A stretch of DNA of 64,000 nt from Cryobacterium zongtaii. GTDB lineage: Bacteria; Actinomycetota; Actinomycetes; Actinomycetales; Microbacteriaceae. The DNA lies in NCBI RefSeq assembly GCF_002909375.1, contig NZ_PPXD01000008.1:1-64000 (forward strand), in the 5' to 3' direction. Of the stretch, positions 18,451 to 26,990 are shown piece after piece (within the stretch, counting starts at the first letter, position 1; every line of letters starts with the position of its first letter). Below the pieces are notes generated by a model. That model saw nothing but the letters and a program-made list of their open reading frames with translations. It searched no databases and was not told the DNA's origin. A program made the position numbers and the translations under genes.

Positions 18451-18960
18451 TTAGAAGGGGGTCTCGTCGCTGAAGTTGCCCGGGGTGTTCCAGACGTCGC
18501 CGCCGCCAGTGTTGGCTGCGGGGGCGCTGGGTGCCCAGGGCTCGTCGTTACCCTGCTGCTGCGCGACGGGCGCGCCGCCGCGGGGAGCAGAGGATGACTG
18601 CGCGCGCGTGAGGGAGGCGGTGGCGTAGCGCAGCGAAGGACCAATTTCGTCGATCTCGAGCTCCATGCTCGTGCGCTTTTCACCTTCCTTGGTCTCATAC
18701 GAACGCTGCTTGAGACGCCCGGAAGCGATGACACGGGAACCCTTGGTCAATGAACCGGCCACGTGCTCGGCGAATTCACGCCAAACGCTCGCGCGCAGGA
18801 ACAGTGCCTCGCCATCTTTCCACTCACTCGTTGCGCGATCGAAATTGCGCGGAGTGGAAGCGATGGTGAAGTTGGCTACCGCCAGCCCGTTCTGCGTGTA
18901 ACGCAGTTCCGGATCGCTGGTGAGGTTGCCCACCACGGTGATTACGGTCTCGCCGGCCAT
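18451..18960 (-). CDS. ssb: Single-stranded DNA-binding protein
   Basis: The 169-residue SSB has an N-terminal OB fold (about 1-110, with [23 protein letters not shown] and [22 protein letters not shown]), a Gly/Pro/Ala linker and the acidic tip ending FSDETPF, the docking site for replication and repair proteins. It sits 3 nt after rpsF in the classic S6-SSB-S18 operon, so its expression is tied to ribosomal protein synthesis. Confidence 0.97.
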   Translation of the reverse strand: MAGETVITVVGNLTSDPELRYTQNGLAVANFTIASTPRNFDRATSEWKDGEALFLRASVWREFAEHVAGSLTKGSRVIASGRLKQRSYETKEGEKRTSMELEIDEIGPSLRYATASLTRAQSSSAPRGGAPVAQQQGNDEPWAPSAPAANTGGGDVWNTPGNFSDETPF

Positions 18961-18963
18961 GGG

Positions 18964-19470
18964 CTACTTGTCGCTTGCCTTGTCGGCGTCTGCCTCGGCA
19001 GGAGCGTCCACGGCGACCGGAGCTGCCGGGGCAGCTGCAGGCTTCGCGGATGCGGCGACCTTGGCAGCGGGAGCTGCGGCAGGAGCGTCGGCCTTGACCG
19101 GAGCAGCAGCAGCCTTCGGGTTGGCTGCCTTGCGGGCGGCCTTCTCGGCGGCAAGCTTGCTTGCGACGGCAACCTGGGCGATGCCCTCTTCTGCGCGAAG
19201 CACCTTGGTGCGCATGACGGCTTCCGACAGCTTCAGCTGACGGTCGAGCTCGGCAGTTGCTGAGGCGTTTGCGGTGAAGTCGACGACGGCATAGATGCCT
19301 TCGGCCTTCTTGTTGATCTCGTATGCGAGACGGCGGCGACCCCAAACGTCAACCTTGTCAATGGTTCCACCATCGTTGCGAACAACGTTGAGGAACTTGT
19401 CAAGGCTGGGAGCTACGGTGCGCTCATCGATCTCGGGATCGAGGATTACCATCAATTCGTACTGATGCAT
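18964..19470 (-). CDS. rpsF: 30S ribosomal protein S6 with long C-terminal extension
   Basis: Residues 1-95 are a normal S6 fold ([36 protein letters not shown]). The protein continues to 168 residues with an Ala/Lys/Pro-rich tail that ends acidic ([10 protein letters not shown]), some 60-70 residues longer than typical S6. Such tails recur in actinobacteria, and E. coli S6 carries a modified glutamate tail; function here is unknown. Ribosome site GGAGG lies about 10 nt before ATG 19470. It is first gene of the S6-SSB-S18-L9 operon. Confidence 0.96.
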   Translation of the reverse strand: MHQYELMVILDPEIDERTVAPSLDKFLNVVRNDGGTIDKVDVWGRRRLAYEINKKAEGIYAVVDFTANASATAELDRQLKLSEAVMRTKVLRAEEGIAQVAVASKLAAEKAARKAANPKAAAAPVKADAPAAAPAAKVAASAKPAAAPAAPVAVDAPAEADADKASDK

Positions 19471-19953
19471 GACTAACCCACCTCCTTCGGACTAAACGGC
19501 TGCAGTATTTCTGCAACAGGAGGGTTGTGCATGTGTTGAACGTGGAGGCCGGGAATCCGGCACACAGACAACCTGCCAAGACTACTGGAACCGCGGCGAT
19601 TGCGCCACCATCGCCTCCGATGCCCTCCGCACCGGAAATCTTCGGCCGGGACCGCCGACCCTCCCGGCAACACGTGGAAGCCGCGGCGCAGGTGCTCGGT
19701 GGCGCCGGGTCCGTGCTCGCGGGGCCGGGCGCGAGCGTCGTGGTCAAGCTGATCGCGAGTGAGTCGCAGCTGGGACAGCGTGGAAGCGTAAGGGTCCATG
19801 CCGAGAAGCGTCTCCCGGTGGTCGTGTCAGGCGCTGACCGCTGCGTGGGCGGTGCAGAACACGGCCGGATTCAACCTGTGGAGGACAGGCACTCCTACCC
19901 GAGTTACCCCGCCCCGGTTGGCAACGCGACGAGGGGGTGCAGCGGCGGGCGGG
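19471..19953. other. Intergenic region between rpsF and pcnB, no convincing gene
   Basis: These 483 nt separate the rpsF start from the end of the nucleotidyltransferase gene. They should contain the rpsF operon promoter and leader on the minus strand. Open frames exist on both strands (for example 19473-19799 minus, 108 codons), but they lack a recognisable fold, a ribosome site and coding-like composition. I see no tRNA, repeat or clear terminator. Confidence 0.5.
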
Positions 19954-21384
19954 TCAGGCGTTGCGGGCCGCCCACCAGGACTGCAAACGGCGGGTGGCTT
20001 CCTCGGTGCCGAGAGGCCCGTCGTCCAGGCGCTGCTCCAGGAGATAGCGGTAGGCCTCGCCCACCTCACGGCCCGGCGTCAGGCCCAGGATCGCCATGAT
20101 CTCTTCACCATCGAGGTCGGGCCGAACCGAGTCCATCTCTTCCTGGGCCGCGAGCTCACGGATGCGCTGTTCGAGGTCGTCGTAGGCGAAGCCCAGCCGG
20201 TCGGCCTTGCGCCGGTTGCGGGTGGTGACGTCGGCTCGGGTGAGGATGTGCAGCCGCTCGAGCTGGTCGCCGGCGTCGCGCACGTACCGGCGCACGGCGG
20301 AGTCGGTCCAGGCCCCTTCGGTGTAACCGAAGAACCGCAGGTGCAGTTCCACGAGTTTGCCCACCGCAGCGATGGTGTCGTTGTCGAAGCGCAGCGCACG
20401 CAACCGTTTCTTGGCCAGCTTCGCACCGACCACGTCGTGGTGGTAAAAACTCACCACACCGCCGGACTCGAGCCGCCGGGTGGCCGGCTTGCCGATGTCG
20501 TGCATGAGCGCCGCCAACCGCACCACGAGGTCGGGTTCGGGAAGGTTCTTACGGGTTCGCTCGTAACCGATGGCCTGGTCGAGCACCGTCAGGGTGTGCT
20601 GGTAGACGTCTTTGTGATGATGGTGCTCGTCGACCTCCAGGCGCAGGTCCGGGATCTCCGGCAGCACGATCGCGGCCAGGCCGGATTCCACGAGCAGCTC
20701 GATGCCGGCACGCGGGTTCGCCGAGCGCAGCAGCTTGCCGAGCTCATCGCCGACCCGTTCGGCGGAGATGATGTTGATGCTCCCGGCCATGGCGGACATG
20801 GCGATCGCGGTGTCGATCTCGAGGGTGAAGCCCAGCTGAGCGGTGAAGCGGGCGGCCCGCATCATCCGCAGCGGGTCGTCGCCAAACGAGATCTCGGGTG
20901 CGGTGGGCGTCCGCAGCACCCCGTTGAGCAGATCGTCGATCCCATCAGACGGGTCGACGAGAGTGAGCTGCGGCAGCCGCAGAGCGAGCGCGTTCACGGT
21001 GAAGTCCCGCCGCAGCAGGTCATCATCGAGGCTGCTGCCGAAGACCACGTCGGGGCGGCGGGTCTGACCGTCGTAGCTGTCGGCCCGATAGGTGGTGATC
21101 TCGACCTTCTCGCCCGCGATCTGGGCGCCGATGGTGCCGAACGCACGACCGATGTCCCAGTGCGCCTCGGCGATCGGCTTGACGATCGTCAGGATCTGGT
21201 CGGGAGTGGCGTTGGTGGTGAAGTCGAGGTCATTGGTGACCCGGTTCAGGAACGCGTCGCGGACGGGACCGCCCACCAGGGCCAGTTCAAAACCGGCCGC
21301 GGCGAATGAGTTCGCCAAACGGGACACCGTGGGGGACGCAGCCAGGTCGCCCAGTCTTGCGAGGGCTGCCGTGACGCTCTGCAT
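19954..21384 (-). CDS. pcnB: CCA tRNA nucleotidyltransferase / poly(A) polymerase family protein
   Basis: A class II nucleotidyltransferase-fold protein of 476 residues. The N-terminal palm has LVGGPVRDAFL and the metal-binding DLDFTT pair, followed by RRDFTVNALAL and the FGDDPLRMMRAARF helix. A C-terminal HD domain (LVVRLAALMHDIGKP) is typical of the actinobacterial version annotated as CCA-adding enzyme, which finishes or repairs tRNA 3' ends. CCA addition is needed because the tRNA genes in this window do not encode CCA. ATG at 21384 is chosen because TACCAT lies only 6 nt upstream on the minus strand, fitting a leaderless mRNA. CCA versus poly(A) activity cannot be separated by sequence alone. 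Confidence 0.92.
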   Translation of the reverse strand: MQSVTAALARLGDLAASPTVSRLANSFAAAGFELALVGGPVRDAFLNRVTNDLDFTTNATPDQILTIVKPIAEAHWDIGRAFGTIGAQIAGEKVEITTYRADSYDGQTRRPDVVFGSSLDDDLLRRDFTVNALALRLPQLTLVDPSDGIDDLLNGVLRTPTAPEISFGDDPLRMMRAARFTAQLGFTLEIDTAIAMSAMAGSINIISAERVGDELGKLLRSANPRAGIELLVESGLAAIVLPEIPDLRLEVDEHHHHKDVYQHTLTVLDQAIGYERTRKNLPEPDLVVRLAALMHDIGKPATRRLESGGVVSFYHHDVVGAKLAKKRLRALRFDNDTIAAVGKLVELHLRFFGYTEGAWTDSAVRRYVRDAGDQLERLHILTRADVTTRNRRKADRLGFAYDDLEQRIRELAAQEEMDSVRPDLDGEEIMAILGLTPGREVGEAYRYLLEQRLDDGPLGTEEATRRLQSWWAARNA

Positions 21385-21390
21385 GCCCCA

Positions 21391-21396
21391 ATGGTA
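21391..21396 (-). promoter_or_regulatory. Putative -10 of a leaderless pcnB transcript
   Basis: TACCAT on the minus strand ends 6 nt before the pcnB ATG, so the transcription start should coincide with or lie next to the start codon. There is no ribosome site. The -35 is not recognisable. Confidence 0.4.
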
Positions 21397-21461
21397 GTTG
21401 CTCGCCCGTCCCACCCGCGCGCCACCCAGCCGGCGCGGAGGGTTCTCACGTGGCTACGCCG

Positions 21462-21467
21462 TAGAAT
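21462..21467 (+). promoter_or_regulatory. Putative -10 (TAGAAT) of a leaderless DUF6049 transcript
   Basis: TAGAAT is followed by exactly 7 nt and then ATG 21475. The same TAGAAT-N7-ATG arrangement occurs at crgA and the sortase gene in this window, implying leaderless mRNAs. There is no Shine-Dalgarno sequence before this ATG. Confidence 0.5.
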
Positions 21468-21474
21468 CCCGTAC

Positions 21475-23772
21475 ATGCTGGCCGATCCGAATCACGCGCG
21501 TCGGCCTGCGCTCCCCGGAATCCGGCGTCGCATCGTGGCCGCGCTGCTGTGCGCCCCCCTGCTGCTCTGCCCGGCGCTGGCCACCGCGACTCCGGCAACC
21601 GCCGCGACGGGCACGTTCGTCGGGTCGGTGGACACGGCGACCAACGACGACACCGTCGCCCTGCACGTCACACCGGCCACCTCCTCGATCCTGCGCCTCA
21701 ACGAGGACCTCAAGCTCTCCGTCACCATCACCAACGATTCCGCCACCGCCATCCCCGCCGGAAACATCGACGTCTTCCTGGCGGAGCGGGCGCTGACCAG
21801 TTCAACGGACCTGGACGACTGGCTCGCCTCGGACGAGGACGACGACACCGGCAGCGACCTGATGACCAGCGTCCCGCTCACCGTCCCCGTGCAGCCCAAC
21901 AGCACGGTCACGGTCGCGGTCTCGGTGCCCAACGCCGCGCTCGGCCTGTTCGAGTGGAGTCCCTGGGGACCGCGGGGCATCGCGGCCTCCCTCAACACTG
22001 ATGAATCGGTGCGGGCGTCCGGTCGGTCCACCTTCGTCTGGTACCCGGATGCCTCCGTGCAGCAGCCCCCCGTCGTCACCCCGGTCAACCTCGCCGTAGC
22101 GATGCCGATCACCACCCCCGCGAACAGCTCCGGCCTTATCAGCGCCGAGGATCTCGCCGCGTACACCTCCAGCTCCGGTATCCTCACCCGCCAGCTCGAC
22201 GGGCTTCTCAACCGCCCCGTCGCAATCGCCGTCGACCCGATGATCATCGCCTCGATCCGGGTGCTCGGAACGAGCGCGCCTGAGTCCGCGATCACCTGGC
22301 TGGACCGCCTCGATCTGGCGGAAAACGATATATTCCCGCTCGGGTATGCAGACTCGGATCCTTCCCTGGCCGTTCAGGCCGGGTCAAGCAGCCCGCTCTC
22401 ACCGACCTCGCTGACCTTCGCCACCGACCCGGCCCTGTTTGTTCCCATCGAACCCACCGCCGCGCCAGAGCCCGAGGGCAGCGCCGTCGATCCCGGCGCA
22501 CCGACCTCGTCCGACGCGCCCGCGGTCCCGGACCAGCCCACCGGTGAAAACCCTGTGCCGACCCTCGACCAGCTGCTCGCCTGGGACTACACCTCCACGT
22601 CCATCGCCTGGCCCGCCGACGACGCCGTCGCTCAGGCAGACCTGTCCGCCTTCGCGACCGCGGGACTCACCACGACGCTCCTCTCATCGGGCAACGTGAC
22701 CCTGGACGACCCTGAAGTCACCACCAGCACAACTGTCGACCTGGGCTCCAACGAACTCGGCCTGGTTGCCGACGCCGGGATCTCGGAGGCGATGCGCTCG
22801 GCCGTCATGGCCACGACCGATGACGACTGGCGCGGGTACATGGCCGAGTTGTCCTCCCAAATCGCCGTCGTGGCCGCCGCGAATCCCGACCAGGCGCACA
22901 CGCTCCTCGCTACCCTCGATCGCGGCTGGCCGCCGACCGCGGCGCGGCTGGCGCAGACCATCGACGCACTGTCGGCCCTGCCCTGGTACTCCGCAACAAC
23001 GCTGACGGCGGCAGCAGCAGCCCCGGTTTCCACCGACGTCACCTTCCGGCCGCAGGCCGAGCCCAGCAGCAGCGTCGACCTCGCGAGCCGACTGATCGCC
23101 CGGGAAGCCGAGATCGTCTCCTTCTCCACAGCCCTTGCCGATCCGGCCGCCGTCACGGCACCGAACCGGCTCGCCGTGCTGGCCCTGCTGGCGACGTCCT
23201 GGCGGGCCGACCCGGACGACTGGCGCACCGCCGTTGACGACAATCTGGCGACGTCCAGCGAGGTGTTGCGGTCGGTCACGGTGAGCACCAAGGGACCGAT
23301 CAATGTCGTCGGAAGCAAGGTCGACATCCCCGTCACGCTGAACAACGCCCTCGGCCAGGCCGTCACGGTGCGGGTACAGGTCGTCCCCTCCAACGGCCGC
23401 CTGGTGGTGGGCAACGATGTCGAGGCCGTGATCGACGCGAGTTCGGCCAAGACAGTGTCTATCCCCGTGACCGCAGCGGTCGGAAACGGCGCGGTCAGCC
23501 TGCGAGTGACGCTCTTCACCCCGTCCGGGGCGCAACTGGGTCAGCCCTCGTTAATCTCGGTCAATGTGCGCGCGGACTGGGAAGGCATCGGATCCCGCAT
23601 CTTTGCCGCTCTGGTCGTGCTGTTCTTCGGCTTCGGCGTGTGGCGCAACATCGTGCACCGGCGACGCGACCGTTCACAGGGCGCCGAAGCTGACGCCGAC
23701 CCGCTCGACAGCGACCCCGCCGTCACTCCCCCAGCTGTTGCCGACGATGTCCCCCCGGCTCCCCGTGGTTAG
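21475..23772 (+). CDS. DUF6049-family secreted, C-terminally anchored protein
   Basis: The 765-residue protein has a signal peptide (basic RRR, then a hydrophobic ALLCAPLLLCPALA core, to about residue 45), a large extracellular part rich in Ala, Thr, Ser and Asp, and one C-terminal membrane helix (about 705-725, IFAALVVLFFGFGVW) followed by a basic/acidic cytosolic tail. Beta-sandwich-like segments occur near the start (LSVTITNDSATAIPAGNIDV) and before the membrane helix (VPVTLNN-type NEW3/CARDB-like pattern). This architecture and the adjacent murJ match the actinobacterial DUF6049 genes. A role in the envelope with MurJ is inferred from this pairing. ATG 21475 is chosen over 21391 because TAGAAT lies at leaderless distance. 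Confidence 0.85.
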   Translation: MLADPNHARRPALPGIRRRIVAALLCAPLLLCPALATATPATAATGTFVGSVDTATNDDTVALHVTPATSSILRLNEDLKLSVTITNDSATAIPAGNIDVFLAERALTSSTDLDDWLASDEDDDTGSDLMTSVPLTVPVQPNSTVTVAVSVPNAALGLFEWSPWGPRGIAASLNTDESVRASGRSTFVWYPDASVQQPPVVTPVNLAVAMPITTPANSSGLISAEDLAAYTSSSGILTRQLDGLLNRPVAIAVDPMIIASIRVLGTSAPESAITWLDRLDLAENDIFPLGYADSDPSLAVQAGSSSPLSPTSLTFATDPALFVPIEPTAAPEPEGSAVDPGAPTSSDAPAVPDQPTGENPVPTLDQLLAWDYTSTSIAWPADDAVAQADLSAFATAGLTTTLLSSGNVTLDDPEVTTSTTVDLGSNELGLVADAGISEAMRSAVMATTDDDWRGYMAELSSQIAVVAAANPDQAHTLLATLDRGWPPTAARLAQTIDALSALPWYSATTLTAAAAAPVSTDVTFRPQAEPSSSVDLASRLIAREAEIVSFSTALADPAAVTAPNRLAVLALLATSWRADPDDWRTAVDDNLATSSEVLRSVTVSTKGPINVVGSKVDIPVTLNNALGQAVTVRVQVVPSNGRLVVGNDVEAVIDASSAKTVSIPVTAAVGNGAVSLRVTLFTPSGAQLGQPSLISVNVRADWEGIGSRIFAALVVLFFGFGVWRNIVHRRRDRSQGAEADADPLDSDPAVTPPAVADDVPPAPRG

Positions 23773-25384
23773 CCAGGGCGGCGTCGGCCGCGCCAGTGCG
23801 ATCCTGGCCTCGGGAACTCTCGTCTCGCGTCTGCTCGGTTTTCTCAAGGTCATCGTCTTCGCCCACATCATCGGGCAGATCGGCAACGTCCCCGACGCCT
23901 TCACGGTCGCCAACCAGCTGCCGAACACCGTGTACACGATCGTGGCCGGCGGCGTCCTCACCGCGGTGCTGGTTCCCCAAATCGTGCGCGCGAGCCTGCA
24001 CGACGATGGCGGGACCGCATACATCAACAAGCTCGTCACCCTGGCCTTGAGCATCCTGGCCGTCACGACCCTGGCCGCCACGCTGCTCGCACCCCTGATC
24101 ACCCGGTTCATCGGCCTGGGCTTCTCCCCCGAGCAACTGTCGTTGGCGATCGGATTCGCGTACTGGTGCCTGCCGCAGATCTTCTTCTACGGCTTGTACA
24201 CGGTCCTGGGCGAGGTCCTCAACGCCCGCAAGTCCTTCGGCCCGTTCACCTGGGTGCCCGTGATCAACAACGTGATCTCCATCGGCGGTCTGCTGCTGTT
24301 CGGTCTCCTGTTCGGTATCGACACGGATGGCCAACGGCCGCCGGCCGACTTCACCCCGGGGATGACCGCCCTGCTGGCCGGCAGCGCGACGCTCGGTGTC
24401 GTGTTGCAGGCCGTGGTGCTCTACTACTTCTGGCGCCGCATCGGCTTGCGCTACCGTCCCGACTTCGCCTTCAGGGGTGTCGGCCTCGGCGCGGCCGGCA
24501 AGATGGCCAGCTGGACCTTCGGCATGCTGCTGCTGACCACGATCGCCGGCATCGTCGAAACGCAGGTCGTGACCCTAGCATCGGGAGAAGGCGCTTCCTC
24601 CACCGTCATGAGCACGGCGTGGCTGATCTTCATGTTGCCGCACTCGATCATCACGGTTTCCGTGGCCACCGCGTATTTCACCCGGATGAGCGAGCACGCC
24701 GCCCGCGATGACACCGAGAAGTTGCGCACGGACGCCTCCTCGGCCATCCGCGGGACCACCCTGCTGATCGTGCTCGCCAGTGCGGTCATCATGGTCTGCG
24801 CGTACCCGTTCGCCACGGTCTTCGGCGAAGCCGGGTTCGAACAGGTGCAAGCCATCGGCAACGTCATCATCGCCTTCCTCCTGGGCCTGGTTGCCTTCTG
24901 CGTGCTCTTCGTCGTGCAGCGCACCTTCTACGCCCTCGGCGACACGCGGACCCCGTTCTTCTTCACCCTGTTCCAGGTGGTCCTGGTCATCACGGGTGTG
25001 CTGGGCTGCGCCCTGCTTCCGCCGCAATGGATCGCGTTCGGCATCGCCCTCGTGGTGACGGTATCCGGGATCCTCCAGGCGATCCTGGCCGCGTGGCTGC
25101 TGCGCAAGCGGCTCGGCGGTATCGACGGGCGGCGGATCCTGCGCAGCCTGGTGAAGTACGTCGTCGCCGTCATCGTCCCGGTCGCCGCGGGAATCGGCAT
25201 CCTGGTCGTGCTGGGCGGCACCACGGCGGGCGGTTTCGCCGTGTCGGGAATCGGACCGGCGATTCTCTCCATGATCCTGATCGGTTCGGTCATGGCCGTG
25301 CTGTACTTCGGCCTGTTGCTTCTCATGCGCAGCCCCGAACTACACGGCTTCCTGGCCCCGTTGAAGGCCCGTCTCGGGCGGTAG
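23747..25384 (+). CDS. murJ: Lipid II flippase MurJ
   Basis: A polytopic MviN/MurJ-family protein of 545 residues with about 14 hydrophobic segments. It begins ASAILASGTLVSRLLGFLK, the family's first helix, and contains FANQ-like VANQLPNTVYTIVAGGVL, then FYALGDTRTPFF. MurJ moves lipid II across the membrane for peptidoglycan synthesis. The start overlaps the DUF6049 gene by 26 nt (ATG 23747; GTG 23765 is an alternative), so the two are co-translated. Unlike mycobacterial MurJ there is no C-terminal pseudokinase or extracellular domain; the protein ends at the last helix plus a short basic tail. Confidence 0.94.
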   Translation: MSPRLPVVSQGGVGRASAILASGTLVSRLLGFLKVIVFAHIIGQIGNVPDAFTVANQLPNTVYTIVAGGVLTAVLVPQIVRASLHDDGGTAYINKLVTLALSILAVTTLAATLLAPLITRFIGLGFSPEQLSLAIGFAYWCLPQIFFYGLYTVLGEVLNARKSFGPFTWVPVINNVISIGGLLLFGLLFGIDTDGQRPPADFTPGMTALLAGSATLGVVLQAVVLYYFWRRIGLRYRPDFAFRGVGLGAAGKMASWTFGMLLLTTIAGIVETQVVTLASGEGASSTVMSTAWLIFMLPHSIITVSVATAYFTRMSEHAARDDTEKLRTDASSAIRGTTLLIVLASAVIMVCAYPFATVFGEAGFEQVQAIGNVIIAFLLGLVAFCVLFVVQRTFYALGDTRTPFFFTLFQVVLVITGVLGCALLPPQWIAFGIALVVTVSGILQAILAAWLLRKRLGGIDGRRILRSLVKYVVAVIVPVAAGIGILVVLGGTTAGGFAVSGIGPAILSMILIGSVMAVLYFGLLLLMRSPELHGFLAPLKARLGR

Positions 25385-25464
25385 CCCGCCCGTGCTGCGG
25401 GTAATGGCCAGGTGACCGGTTGCTGAACAGCAGCTGTGCAGCGGGGGCTCGAGCCGGACGGAGC

Positions 25465-25490
25465 GGAATAGCTTCCGATTAGGATGTGTT
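25465..25490 (+). promoter_or_regulatory. SigR/SigH-type oxidative-stress promoter of trxB-trxA
   Basis: GGAAT (25465-25469) and GTT (25488-25490) are separated by exactly 18 nt, matching the GGAAT-N18/19-GTT consensus of actinobacterial SigR/SigH. trxB-trxA is the classic target of this thiol-stress sigma factor. It lies about 60 nt upstream of the trxB start. Confidence 0.7.
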
Positions 25491-25548
25491 GTACCCGAAT
25501 GTGAGGCGCCGAAAGGCGTCTCTTCCACTGATTTCAAGGAGTCTACGC

Positions 25549-26523
25549 GTGCGTCAGATCATCATCATCGGTTCGGGTCCTGCCGGATTCACCGCCGCCA
25601 TCTACGCTGCGCGTGCGAACATGAAGCCGCTGCTGATCGCCAGTTCGGTCGAGGCCGGCGGTGAACTGATGAACACCACCGACGTTGAGAACTTCCCGGG
25701 CTTCGCCGACGGCATCCAGGGCCCGGAGCTGATGGCGAAGATGCAGGAGCAGGCCGAGAAGTTCGGCACCGAGGTCGTCTACGACGACGTGACCAAGCTC
25801 GAATTCGGCGACACGGTCAAGTCGGTCACCCTCGGCAACGGCGAGAAGCACGAGGCCCTGTCGGTGATTTTCGCCACCGGGTCCGCCTACCGCAAGCTCG
25901 GCATCCACGACGAAGAGCGTCTGAGCGGCCGGGGCGTGTCCTGGTGTGCCACCTGCGACGGTTTCTTCTTCAAGGAGAAGGTCATCGCCGTTGTCGGCGG
26001 CGGCGACTCCGCCATGGAGGAGGCCACCTTCCTCACCCGCTTCGCGAAAAAGGTCTACATCATTCACCGCAAGGACACCCTCCGGGCGTCCAAGATCATG
26101 CAGGAGCGCGCTCTGTCGCACCCGAAGATCGAGTTCGTCTGGAACTCCGAGGTCGTCGGCATCGATGGTGAAGAGGCCGTTGAGGGTTTGCGTCTGCGCG
26201 ACACCGTCACAGGCACCGAGAGCACCCTCGAGGTGGGCGGCCTGTTCGTCGCCATCGGCAACGACCCGCGCACCCACCTCGTGCACGATCTGCTCGACCT
26301 CACCAGCGAGGGCACCATCGCCGTCGCGGGACGCTCCTCCAAGACCAGCCAGGCCGGCGTCTTCGCCGCCGGAGACGTCATCGACCCCACCTACCGCCAG
26401 GCCGTCACCGCGGCCGCCAGCGGCACTGTGGCGGCCCTGGACGCCGAGCACTACCTGGCCACCCTCCCCGAGGACTTGCTGGCTGCGGCCGGCGACCCCG
26501 AATTTGCAAGCGTCACCAACTAA
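25549..26523 (+). CDS. trxB: Thioredoxin reductase (NADPH)
   Basis: An FAD flavoenzyme of 324 residues that passes electrons from NADPH to thioredoxin. The FAD-binding GSGPAGFTAA is near the N-terminus, the redox-active CATC is Cys133/Cys136, the NADPH motif GGGDSAMEE follows, and the second FAD motif GVFAAGDVID is near the C-terminus. GTG 25549 is chosen because AAGGAG lies 7 nt upstream. It is followed 10 nt later by trxA and preceded by a SigR-type promoter, so induction by disulfide stress is likely. Confidence 0.97.
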   Translation: MRQIIIIGSGPAGFTAAIYAARANMKPLLIASSVEAGGELMNTTDVENFPGFADGIQGPELMAKMQEQAEKFGTEVVYDDVTKLEFGDTVKSVTLGNGEKHEALSVIFATGSAYRKLGIHDEERLSGRGVSWCATCDGFFFKEKVIAVVGGGDSAMEEATFLTRFAKKVYIIHRKDTLRASKIMQERALSHPKIEFVWNSEVVGIDGEEAVEGLRLRDTVTGTESTLEVGGLFVAIGNDPRTHLVHDLLDLTSEGTIAVAGRSSKTSQAGVFAAGDVIDPTYRQAVTAAASGTVAALDAEHYLATLPEDLLAAAGDPEFASVTN

Positions 26524-26533
26524 GGAGCACTAC

Positions 26534-26857
26534 ATGTCAGCACGCGCCGTCACCGACGCCACCTTCGACCAGGAAGTCATCAACAACGAGAAGACCGTCC
26601 TGGTGGACTTCTGGGCCGAGTGGTGTGGTCCGTGTCGCGCCGTCAGCCCGATCCTCGACCAGATCGCCGCGGAGCACTCCGACAAGATCGACATCGTCAA
26701 GCTGAACGTGGACGACCACCCGGCCCTCGCCGCAAAGTACATGATTACCTCCATCCCCGCGATGAAGGTCTTCCAGAAGGGTGAGGTCGTCAAGACCGTC
26801 ATCGGCGCCAAGCCGAAGCCCGCCCTCGAAGCCGACCTGGCCGCCTACCTCAAGTAG
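26534..26857 (+). CDS. trxA: Thioredoxin
   Basis: The 107-residue classical thioredoxin has WAEWCGPCR (Cys31/Cys34) and the cis-proline segment TSIPAM. It is a general dithiol reductant for ribonucleotide reductase, peroxiredoxins and others. A GGAG ribosome site lies about 7 nt before ATG, overlapping the region just after the trxB stop. It is the second and last gene of the trxBA operon, closed by a strong terminator. Confidence 0.98.
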   Translation: MSARAVTDATFDQEVINNEKTVLVDFWAEWCGPCRAVSPILDQIAAEHSDKIDIVKLNVDDHPALAAKYMITSIPAMKVFQKGEVVKTVIGAKPKPALEADLAAYLK

Positions 26858-26884
26858 CCGCCGGCAGGTTCTTCCGCGAACCCG

Positions 26885-26918
26885 ACACCCGCCCGGCAGC
26901 CGCCGGGCGGGTGTTTTT
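26885..26918 (+). terminator. Rho-independent terminator of trxB-trxA
   Basis: A perfect 13-bp stem (26885-26897 with 26902-26914) with a 4-nt loop, whose 3' arm runs into TTTTT. It is 27 nt after the trxA stop. Confidence 0.9.
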
Positions 26919-26990
26919 GTATATTCAGGCGGATGCGGCCGCTGAGCGACGCACCCCATACGATTAAGGCCACACCAGAACGGATATGAC

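Noticed and set aside
19473-19799. 108-codon minus-strand frame upstream of rpsF
   Set aside because: No ribosome site, no recognisable fold, Arg/Gly-rich second half, and it ends just inside the rpsF leader; better explained as a chance frame in the promoter region.
25486-25548. N-terminal extension of trxB from ATG 25486
   Set aside because: It would start inside the SigR-type promoter and lacks a ribosome site, while GTG 25549 has AAGGAG at 7 nt and the family N-terminus.
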